A stretch of 50,859 nucleotides of DNA from positions 1-50,859 of the forward strand of contig CBDUMN010000015.1 of NCBI GenBank assembly GCA_965368335.1. Direction: 5' to 3'. This DNA is from CBDUMN01 sp965368335. Its GTDB lineage: Bacteria; Pseudomonadota; Alphaproteobacteria; Rhodospirillales; JAPHRK01. Shown piece by piece: positions 1 through 5,845 of the stretch (the first letter of the stretch is position 1; the number at the start of each line of letters is the position of its first letter). The notes beneath the pieces are model-generated. The model saw nothing but the letters and a program-made list of their open reading frames with translations. It did not search any database and had not been told where the DNA came from. A program made the position numbers and the translations under genes.

Positions 1-339
1 GCTATTGAAGCGATCCAGGCTGTTGAAAGCCAGTTCAGCGGCGTCGCTGGAGCTAGCCCCATAAAATCGAATATCTCAAAAGCTCGTCGGGCGCTGAGAG
101 GCAAAAAGTACGATCCAGAACAGGCTCACAAGGAACTAGCCAAAGCACTGGACATTTTCGCCAAAGAAATGGCCTGGCGCACTAAGGCCCGCGACCTGCT
201 CTCAACCGGCCTGAAAGAATATGACGAAGCCATCAAGGAAACCATCGGGCTGCGTTCACAGGAACGCCTGACAGACGATCAGGCTGGAGATATCGCTAGC
301 TGCCTCTCAATTCATCGGGATATTTCCCTGAATTTCTAA
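1..339 (+). CDS. Unrecognised protein, C-terminal fragment
   Basis: An open frame enters from the left edge in frame 1 and ends at TAA 337-339, giving the last 112 residues of a protein whose start lies outside the window. The visible part is rich in Lys, Glu, Ala and Leu and looks largely alpha-helical, with a stretch around residues 40-85 rich in charged and small residues that could form paired helices. I see no signal peptide, membrane segment, cysteine motif or enzyme motif and do not recognise the family. It is followed by a terminator-like hairpin and then by the MNT/HEPN module, so it probably belongs to the accessory patch rather than to the core genome. The reading frame is supported by continuous coding up to the stop with no internal stops; function unknown. 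Confidence 0.6.
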   Translation, partial: AIEAIQAVESQFSGVAGASPIKSNISKARRALRGKKYDPEQAHKELAKALDIFAKEMAWRTKARDLLSTGLKEYDEAIKETIGLRSQERLTDDQAGDIASCLSIHRDISLNF

Positions 340-356
340 GGGAATAATCAGGAATA

Positions 357-400
357 AAAAAAGGGGCCGGTTCGGTCCACGCCATTTTCTTATAGTGTGG
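357..400 (+). repeat. Left copy of imperfect inverted repeat flanking the MNT/HEPN module
   Basis: This segment runs from an A-tract and GGGG to GTGTGG at 395-400. Its reverse-complement relative lies at 1641-1682: both begin AAAAAAGGGG, and in the last 23 positions 18 match (shared core CGCCATTT then GTGTGG). The two copies face each other and enclose the whole two-gene module. The local sequence can also fold on itself (AAGGGGCC at 361-368 with GGCCCCCCCTT at 399-409), so it may simply act as a terminator for the upstream gene. Confidence 0.4.
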
Positions 401-447
401 CCCCCCCTTTAAAACGAGCTAGGGGTTCACTTAAAGTGGGATGAATT

Positions 448-486
448 AAGAGCGGCTTGCAGGCTTGGCATGCCGCTCTTTTCTTT
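448..486 (+). terminator. Rho-independent terminator upstream of the MNT/HEPN module
   Basis: AAGAGCGGC at 448-456 pairs perfectly with GCCGCTCTT at 472-480, leaving a 15-nt loop, and is followed by TTCTTT. It lies about 110 nt after the stop of the first gene and would insulate the following promoter from upstream transcription. Confidence 0.6.
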
Positions 487-555
487 GGCATAGGATGCCG
501 GGTCTCTCCAAAAAATGGAGTCACTTAAGAAGTGAAATTCCGGTATCGACGATGC

Positions 556-594
556 TTGACAATTCCGTAAAGTGTATTACATAGTGTATTACAT
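556..594 (+). promoter_or_regulatory. Promoter with tandem 12-bp operator repeat for the MNT/HEPN genes
   Basis: A consensus -35 box TTGACA lies at 556-561. Just downstream the 12-mer AGTGTATTACAT is repeated exactly and without gap (571-582, 583-594). Each copy contains TGTATTACA, a near-perfect palindrome TGTA-N-TACA (573-581 and 585-593), with centres 12 bp apart. The likely -10 region (TACATA at 578-583, 16-bp spacer) sits inside the repeat, so a protein bound here would block RNA polymerase. The layout is what an autoregulated toxin-antitoxin operon would show; the binding protein may be the first gene product, whose N-terminus resembles a ribbon-helix-helix segment. Binding is inferred. 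Confidence 0.55.
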
Positions 595-615
595 AAATTG
601 CAGAGGTGGTATCAG

Positions 616-1131
616 ATGGCCAACACCCCCGTCGCGACGTTTCGCATCCCTGAAGAAATGCAATCGGACATCCGGCGCATCATCGCAAAAGCAAAACAGC
701 ATCCGGAAATCGTCGGACGCTTACTCAAAGTGATCGGCGAGCCTGATTCAGGAAAATTCGAGCCGAATGCGTGCGGCCCCTTCATCAACGAAGCCGCCGT
801 TCGCAAATTTATCAAATCGAGACTTGTCGCCGATCTACACCCAGAAATGATCGTCTTGTTTGGTTCACGGGCGCGAGGCGATTTTAAACCTCGCAGTGAT
901 TTCGATTTGCTGGTGATCATGGAAGATGACGAAATTGCCAAGATGACGGATCCCTATCTTGCCGTCCGCAAGCCTCTTGTCGGTTCAGGTGTTGCCACGG
1001 ACGTCATCCCTTGCTCCGTCAGTGATTGGGAAAAGGCAGACAGCTTCCCCGGCACGATCATCCATGCAGCAAACACCGAAGGTGTCACGCTTTACGAATC
1101 ACCGAAACGCAGGCGGCAAAATGCCGCCTGA
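616..1131 (+). CDS. MNT-type nucleotidyltransferase with N-terminal DNA-binding-like segment
   Basis: Predicted 171-residue minimal nucleotidyltransferase, the likely antitoxin partner of the overlapping HEPN gene. The ATG at 616 is chosen because AGAGGTGG (602-609) lies 6 nt upstream; an in-frame TTG at 598 lacks such a site. Residues 83-100 carry the polymerase-beta fold signature GSRARG followed by D95-x-D97, and a third acidic residue, D129, is well placed for the metal site. The first ~65 residues are not part of a usual MNT protein: the segment VATFRIPEEM followed by a basic helix resembles a ribbon-helix-helix strand-helix unit. In known MntA/HepT pairs the MNT protein neutralises the HEPN toxin by AMPylating it; whether this one does so is inference. 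The last codons overlap the HEPN gene by 11 nt. Confidence 0.8.
   Translation: MANTPVATFRIPEEMQSDIRRIIAKAKQHPEIVGRLLKVIGEPDSGKFEPNACGPFINEAAVRKFIKSRLVADLHPEMIVLFGSRARGDFKPRSDFDLLVIMEDDEIAKMTDPYLAVRKPLVGSGVATDVIPCSVSDWEKADSFPGTIIHAANTEGVTLYESPKRRRQNAA
1111..1129 (+). promoter_or_regulatory. Hairpin enclosing ribosome site and start codon of the HEPN gene
   Basis: AGGCGGCA (1111-1118) is perfectly complementary to TGCCGCCT (1122-1129) with a 3-nt loop. The left arm holds the AGGCGG ribosome-binding sequence, and the loop and right arm hold the ATG at 1121. The stop codon of the upstream MNT gene (1129-1131) abuts the stem, so translating ribosomes from the MNT gene would melt it. This would tie HEPN synthesis to MNT synthesis. 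The structure is seen; the coupling is inferred. Confidence 0.5.
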
Positions 1132-1519
1132 TCAAGAATCAGTCTCCCTGCTCATCATTGCAGAAAGAGATCTCGAGGCCGCTCGTAAGCTACTTCCCGA
1201 CTTGCCTCATGATGCTTCTTTCCATGTAGGACAAGCTGCAGAAAAGGTAGTTAAAGCTGTACTGAAGCAGGAAGGGGCTGATTTCAAAAGGACTTCCCAT
1301 GACATCGGACAAATCGTCGAAGCTCTACCCGACGATCATCTCTGGGAGGCCGACCTTGCGTCATTCGACAAGTTCTCATCCTACAATACCCGGTTCCGAT
1401 ATCCCGGACCAACCGGCAACATCCAGCCTTCTCCCGACGTGGAAGAATTGAAAAACAACATTAAGGAAATCGCTCTCATAATTCCTGAGGTCCGCGAATG
1501 GCTAAATGAGCAGGAATAG
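1121..1519 (+). CDS. HEPN domain protein (toxin-like partner of the MNT gene)
   Basis: Predicted 132-residue all-helical HEPN protein. The ATG at 1121 overlaps the upstream stop and is preceded by AGGCGG. The motif around residues 32-62 (small residues, QAAEKVVKAVL, then a Thr-Ser-His-Asp segment with H60) is the typical HEPN core helix and loop, and a later RFRYPG segment near residue 94 matches the RYP signature of the HEPN/MNT-associated family. No canonical R-x4-6-H ribonuclease motif is present: R22 is followed by H30 seven residues later, and R57 by H60 two residues later. It may therefore be non-nucleolytic or use another activity. Paired MNT/HEPN genes are among the commonest toxin-antitoxin arrangements; the pairing supports that role here. 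Confidence 0.8.
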   Translation: MPPDQESVSLLIIAERDLEAARKLLPDLPHDASFHVGQAAEKVVKAVLKQEGADFKRTSHDIGQIVEALPDDHLWEADLASFDKFSSYNTRFRYPGPTGNIQPSPDVEELKNNIKEIALIIPEVREWLNEQE

Positions 1520-1595
1520 AAATCCAGAAAGCAAGCATACCGGAACTTCCCCATAGATATTGGGATGACCCGTTGTAACGATTTCATTCCAACGA

Positions 1596-1637
1596 AAACC
1601 CGCCGTAAGTCTTACCTACAGCGGGTTTGATCGTTTT
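1596..1637. terminator. Bidirectional terminator between HEPN gene and bioB
   Basis: AAACCCGC (1596-1603) pairs with GCGGGTTT (1621-1628), and the loop contains a second small stem (GTAAG/CTTAC). It is followed by GATCGTTTT on the + strand and by a T-tract on the - strand, so it can end both the HEPN transcript and the convergent bioB transcript. Confidence 0.55.
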
Positions 1638-1640
1638 ATT

Positions 1641-1682
1641 CCACACCTTAGGGAAATGGCGCGCGGTTCGGTCCCCTTTTTT
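1641..1682 (-). repeat. Right copy of imperfect inverted repeat flanking the MNT/HEPN module
   Basis: Read on the - strand this segment starts AAAAAAGGGG and ends GTGTGG, matching the left copy at 357-400 in both ends and in the CGCCATTT core. It sits just beyond the HEPN terminator and about 20 nt from the end of bioB, so it marks the boundary between accessory and core DNA. Confidence 0.4.
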
Positions 1683-1702
1683 GTTGGATCTTGGCGTTAT
1701 AT

Positions 1703-2704
1703 TTAGCCAGTTTCAGCAAGGTCTTCAGCAGGTTGGACTTTTCCTTCGAAATGCTGTTCGGGTTCCAGCCCCAACTTTTCGAACAAGGCTTGATCGGCAT
1801 CCGTTGCCGCATTCCCCGTGGTCAAAAGCCTGTCACCGCAGAAGATCGAGTTGGCGCCCGCCAGGAAACAAAGGCTTTGGGCATGGTCGTTCAATTCCTG
1901 GCGGCCTGCCGAGAGGCGAACGTATGATTCAGGCATCATGATCCGGGCAACGGCAATGGTCCGGATTAATTCGAAACTATCGAGCTTATCGAGGTCGCTA
2001 AATGGCGTCCCTTCGATAGCGACCAGCATGTTGATCGGCACGCTTTCAGGATGCTTGGGCAGAGTTGCCAGAGCGCGGAGCATATTGGCTCGATCCTTCC
2101 GGGTTTCACCCATCCCAACGATACCGCCAGTGCACAGCTTGATTGATGAATCGCGCAACAAGGAAAGGGTATCCATACGGTCTTTAAACGTATGGGTGCT
2201 AACCACGTTGCCGTAGTGCTCTTCGGAGGTGTCGATATTGTGATTGTAGTAATCGAGTCCGGCGTCTTTGAGTTCTTTGGCCTGTTCTGGCGAGACGAAC
2301 CCGAGGGTCACGCAGGTCTCCAGCTCCAATTCCTTAACCGCTTTGACCATCTCGACGATCTTCGGCATATCGCGCTCTTTCGGGTTGCGCCAAGCCGCCC
2401 CCATGCAGAACCGCGTCGCCCCGGCCTTTTTGGCATCCTTGGCTGCCGAAACCACTTCTTCAAGCGGCACGATTTTCGAAGCCTTAAGCTCGGTTTCGTG
2501 CGAAGCACTCTGAGAACAGTAGTTGCAGTCCTCCTCGCAGCCGCCGGTCTTGACGCTCAACAGCGAACTCATCTGAATCCGGTTTGGGTCGAAATTGGCG
2601 CGATGGATGCCCTGGGCCTGAAACAGAAGATCGTTGAACGGCAGGTCGAAAAGCTTGAGGGCTTCTTCGGTCGTCCAGTCGTGGCGCGGAGTCGCGTCCT
2701 TCAT
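1703..2704 (-). CDS. bioB: Biotin synthase
   Basis: Radical-SAM enzyme that inserts sulfur into dethiobiotin, the last step of biotin synthesis, in the cytoplasm. The N-terminal region carries the radical-SAM cluster motif CEEDCNYC within the family block KTGGCEEDCNYCSQS, followed by the long TIM-barrel region with the conserved YNHNIDTS and GGIVGMGE segments. The start at 2704 is preferred because AAAGGTG lies 5 nt upstream; an in-frame ATG at 2719 has no ribosome site and would add five residues. The predicted protein has 333 residues, normal for the family. No other biotin genes are adjacent, so it is a solitary bio gene transcribed towards the accessory patch. A bulged hairpin lies in its leader at 2738-2757. 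Confidence 0.96.
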   Translation of the reverse strand: MKDATPRHDWTTEEALKLFDLPFNDLLFQAQGIHRANFDPNRIQMSSLLSVKTGGCEEDCNYCSQSASHETELKASKIVPLEEVVSAAKDAKKAGATRFCMGAAWRNPKERDMPKIVEMVKAVKELELETCVTLGFVSPEQAKELKDAGLDYYNHNIDTSEEHYGNVVSTHTFKDRMDTLSLLRDSSIKLCTGGIVGMGETRKDRANMLRALATLPKHPESVPINMLVAIEGTPFSDLDKLDSFELIRTIAVARIMMPESYVRLSAGRQELNDHAQSLCFLAGANSIFCGDRLLTTGNAATDADQALFEKLGLEPEQHFEGKVQPAEDLAETG

Positions 2705-2737
2705 AAGACACCTTTCCATTGATCAGCAAAACGTAGA

Positions 2738-2757
2738 ACCGCCTCTCAAAGAGCGGT
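2738..2757 (-). promoter_or_regulatory. Small hairpin in the bioB leader
   Basis: ACCG-C-CTCT and AGAG-CGGT form an 8-bp stem with one bulged base and a 3-nt loop, about 35 nt upstream of the bioB start. No known riboswitch is recognised; the role is unknown and the structure may be incidental. Confidence 0.25.
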
Positions 2758-2827
2758 CCGCCAGCATATAGGGGATGATGGGCCAAATAGCCAGTTTAAA
2801 GAAGTAAAGACCTTAGCTGGTCGGCCC

Positions 2828-5059
2828 TTATCCTGCGAAACGATTGGACCGTGGGAACCCTCGGGGAGGCAAGCGTCCGGCCGAAGCCCGTTTGCCGCGC
2901 CAGGGGGTCAGGTCCGTCTCGGTTCTTACCCGCTCACCGGATGGCCAACTCAGACCGTCCTCCAGCTTGAAGCAGGTAATATCGGCCAAACCGCCATCCT
3001 TGTAGCGTTGCAGGATAACCCCCTGCCCCCGCGTCATTTCCGGCATCTCGTCGAGACCAAAGACCAGAAGCTTACGGTTTTCGCCAATCACGGCAACCGC
3101 ATCCTGCTCAGGCTTGATCAACAGGCAGCGTGACGCTTCCGTACCGTCTTTGACGTTCATCACCTGCTTGCCATTCCGGGTCTGGGCAATCACCGAGTTT
3201 TCATCGACGACAAAACCCCGCCCCTGGTCGGAAGCGATCAGCATCTTCCGGCCCGGTTGATGAACGAACATCTCGACCGGCTCATGCTCGTTGCTCAAGT
3301 CGATCATCAGACGCAGGGGCTCCCCATGGCCGCGTCCTCCCGGCAGCTTATCGCAGCCAAGGGTATAAAAACGGCCGTTGGTGGCGAAAATGATCAGCTT
3401 ATCCGTGGTCTGGGCCTGGAAGACGAAATGCCCGCGATCCCCCTCTTTATATTTCAAAGAAAGGGTATCAATATTGTGGCCCTTAACCGCCCTGATCCAA
3501 CCCTTCTGAGAACAAACGATGGTGACTGGCTCCCGCTCGACCAAGGCCTCCATGGGCACATCGATCTCAACCGGCGCATCACCGATTTCAGTCCGCCGTT
3601 TGCCGATTTCGGTTTTCTTACCGAAGGCTTTCTTAATCTCAGAAATTTCGAAAGAAACGGACTTCCAGCGACGCTCTTCATCACCCAACAGGTCGATCAA
3701 ATCGTCCCGCTCGTCACTCAAGGCATCGTTTTCTTTGCGGATTTCCATTTCTTCAAGTTTGCGCAAAGACCGTAAGCGCATATTGAGGATCGCCTCGGCC
3801 TGATTTTCCGTCAGCCCAAAAGACTTAATCAGTTGTTTTTTCGGCTCATCCTCTTCCCGAATGATGCGGATAACCTCATCCAAATTGAGATAGGCAATCA
3901 GGTAGCCGCCTAAAACCTCGAGCCGTTTTTCGATTTTGTCGAGCCGGAACTGACTGCGCCTGATCAATACTTCATGGCGATGATCGAGAAAGGCCTGCAA
4001 GACTTCGCGCAGGTTCATCACTCTCGGCGTTTGGGAGGCGTCGAGCACGTTCATATTGAGGCCGAACTTGGTTTCAAGATCGGTCAGTTTGAACAGTTGC
4101 TCCATCACCACTTCGGGTTCGACCGTGCGATTTTTCGGCTCAATGACCAAACGGATAACATCGGTGGATTCGTCCCGAATATCGGCAACCAAGGGCAACT
4201 TCTTGGCAATCAGCAGTTCAGCAACCCGTTCAATTAGTTTGGCTTTTTGAACCTGATAGGGAATTTCGGTCACAATAATCTGATAGAGACCGCGGGACAT
4301 CTTCTCGATTTCCCATCTGGCGCGAACCCGGAAACTGCCGCGGCCCGTCTCATAAGCGTTAATGACCGTTTCGCGGCTTTCCATCATCACGCCGCCGGTC
4401 GGAAAATCCGGCCCGGGAATGTATTCGACAAGCGTTTCAAACCGAACGTTGGGGGTTTTGATCAAATGAAGAAGCGCCGAACAAAGCTCGTCCACATTGT
4501 GCGGAGGAATATTGGTCGCCATACCGACCGCGATGCCCGAGGAGCCGTTGGCCAGGAGATTGGGGAAAGCAGCGGGTAATACGCAGGGCTCACTTTCCTC
4601 GCCATCGTAGGTTTCGCGAAAATCGACGGCGTTTTCCTCAATACCCTGCAGTAAGGCTTCCGCAACCTCGGTCAAGCGGGATTCCGTGTACCGCATGGCC
4701 GCTGCATTATCGCCGTCCACATTGCCGAAGTTGCCCTGCCCGTCAATCAGCGGATAACGCACAGAGAAATCCTGGGCCAAACGCACCAGAGCCTCATAAA
4801 CGGCAGCATCGCCATGGGGATGGTACTTACCAATCACATCGCCAACCACACGGGCGCATTTCTTAAAGCCCCCTTTCGGGTCGAGCTTCAACTGGCGCAT
4901 GGCGAACAGGAGTCGCCGATGAACGGGCTTCAAGCCGTCCCGCACGTCGGGCAAAGAGCGCGACATAATGGTGGAAAGCGCATAGGCCAAATAGCGCTCG
5001 CTCAGCGCATCGGCCAGTCTGGTATCAAGGATATCTCCGGACGGAGAGATTTCGGTCAT
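2828..5059 (-). CDS. parC: DNA topoisomerase IV subunit A
   Basis: Breakage-reunion subunit of topoisomerase IV, which decatenates daughter chromosomes together with ParE. The 743-residue length fits ParC rather than the longer GyrA. The catalytic tyrosine is Y124 in RYTESR, and the quinolone-resistance region HPHGDAAVYE is at residues 80-89. The C-terminal half holds the beta-pinwheel-type repeats (segments like GWIRAVKGH and GRGFVVDE), and it lacks a GyrA box. Position 85, equivalent to Ser80 of E. coli ParC, is alanine. The gene starts at ATG 5059, only weakly preceded by GGTAC, 27 nt after the recO stop, and is probably cotranscribed with recO. GyrA is the only real alternative and is disfavoured by length and neighbours. 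Confidence 0.93.
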   Translation of the reverse strand: MTEISPSGDILDTRLADALSERYLAYALSTIMSRSLPDVRDGLKPVHRRLLFAMRQLKLDPKGGFKKCARVVGDVIGKYHPHGDAAVYEALVRLAQDFSVRYPLIDGQGNFGNVDGDNAAAMRYTESRLTEVAEALLQGIEENAVDFRETYDGEESEPCVLPAAFPNLLANGSSGIAVGMATNIPPHNVDELCSALLHLIKTPNVRFETLVEYIPGPDFPTGGVMMESRETVINAYETGRGSFRVRARWEIEKMSRGLYQIIVTEIPYQVQKAKLIERVAELLIAKKLPLVADIRDESTDVIRLVIEPKNRTVEPEVVMEQLFKLTDLETKFGLNMNVLDASQTPRVMNLREVLQAFLDHRHEVLIRRSQFRLDKIEKRLEVLGGYLIAYLNLDEVIRIIREEDEPKKQLIKSFGLTENQAEAILNMRLRSLRKLEEMEIRKENDALSDERDDLIDLLGDEERRWKSVSFEISEIKKAFGKKTEIGKRRTEIGDAPVEIDVPMEALVEREPVTIVCSQKGWIRAVKGHNIDTLSLKYKEGDRGHFVFQAQTTDKLIIFATNGRFYTLGCDKLPGGRGHGEPLRLMIDLSNEHEPVEMFVHQPGRKMLIASDQGRGFVVDENSVIAQTRNGKQVMNVKDGTEASRCLLIKPEQDAVAVIGENRKLLVFGLDEMPEMTRGQGVILQRYKDGGLADITCFKLEDGLSWPSGERVRTETDLTPWRGKRASAGRLPPRGFPRSNRFAG

Positions 5060-5086
5060 TTCGGTACCGTCAAGTTAGAGAACGAA

Positions 5087-5827
5087 TTAAGCACCAGATA
5101 TAGTATCCATCCGTTTCACACGGTCAACAAATCGTGTGCGGGAAGCCGGGATTTCTTTGGCTTGCGGACGAAAAATGGATTCTTCGAGGAAATAGGCGGT
5201 TAAGGCCAACCCATTGAGAATATGCGCCCTGTCCGGCACGGCCTTACTTCCTCCAAGAAGAAACGGCGGCAATGCCAATAAACGATCTTTGTAGGCTTCA
5301 CCCGCCACATCCGAAACAGCGCGCCCCGTTTTGGGTGATACATAGATCAGATTCTCAGTCGACCCGCTAGCTGCACAGGCCGATAGATCGAGGCCGAAAC
5401 CCAATTCGGACAGAAGCCCAAGCTCCCAGCGAACGTAGAGACTCGGCCATGCTGGCTCTCCCAGCATGTTCAACAACGCCAGGAGTCCGTCGTAAACGGG
5501 GCCGTGCGGCTCTCTTTCAGGCAACAGACTGTCAACCATCGCACAAGCGGCGCTCAAGCCCGTCAGCGCCATGGCGTCACCCAGAGCTTCGGCCGAGTAG
5601 GCTTTCTTAAGCTCTCCCTTGATTGAGCCTAAATGTTCGGGAAGCCGGGCACGCCACTCAATAGAGAGCAGATTGCCCGGCTCATAGAGACCGCTGTTGC
5701 GTCGGGAGCTTCCCCCTTTGATCAGCCCGGCATGACGCCCATGCTCCTTCGTCAAAAGGGTGACGATAAGCGATGATTCGCCATGCTTGCGCGCCGAAAC
5801 GACGATTCCCTGGTCGACCCACTCCAT
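5087..5827 (-). CDS. recO: DNA repair protein RecO
   Basis: RecO loads RecA on SSB-coated gaps in the RecFOR pathway. The 246-residue protein has the N-terminal OB-fold signature (WVDQGIVVSARKHGESSLIVTLLT) and the segment HAGLIKGG, then the helical C-terminal domain with PSLYVRWELGLLSELGFGLDL, both typical of alphaproteobacterial RecO. The four-cysteine zinc site of some RecO proteins is not evident; only a single Cys-Ala-Ala pair near the middle is seen. It starts at ATG 5827, 18 nt after the chemoreceptor stop, and is read in the same direction, so it may depend on that transcript. It forms the usual alphaproteobacterial grouping with era, rnc and parC, although here a receptor gene intervenes. 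Confidence 0.92.
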   Translation of the reverse strand: MEWVDQGIVVSARKHGESSLIVTLLTKEHGRHAGLIKGGSSRRNSGLYEPGNLLSIEWRARLPEHLGSIKGELKKAYSAEALGDAMALTGLSAACAMVDSLLPEREPHGPVYDGLLALLNMLGEPAWPSLYVRWELGLLSELGFGLDLSACAASGSTENLIYVSPKTGRAVSDVAGEAYKDRLLALPPFLLGGSKAVPDRAHILNGLALTAYFLEESIFRPQAKEIPASRTRFVDRVKRMDTISGA

Positions 5828-5845
5828 GGCCTACCGTATACCGCC

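Noticed and set aside
2738..2757. Riboswitch or BioR control of bioB
   Set aside because: Only a small bulged hairpin is present; no BioR box TTATCTATAA was seen in the gap and no biotin riboswitch class is known.
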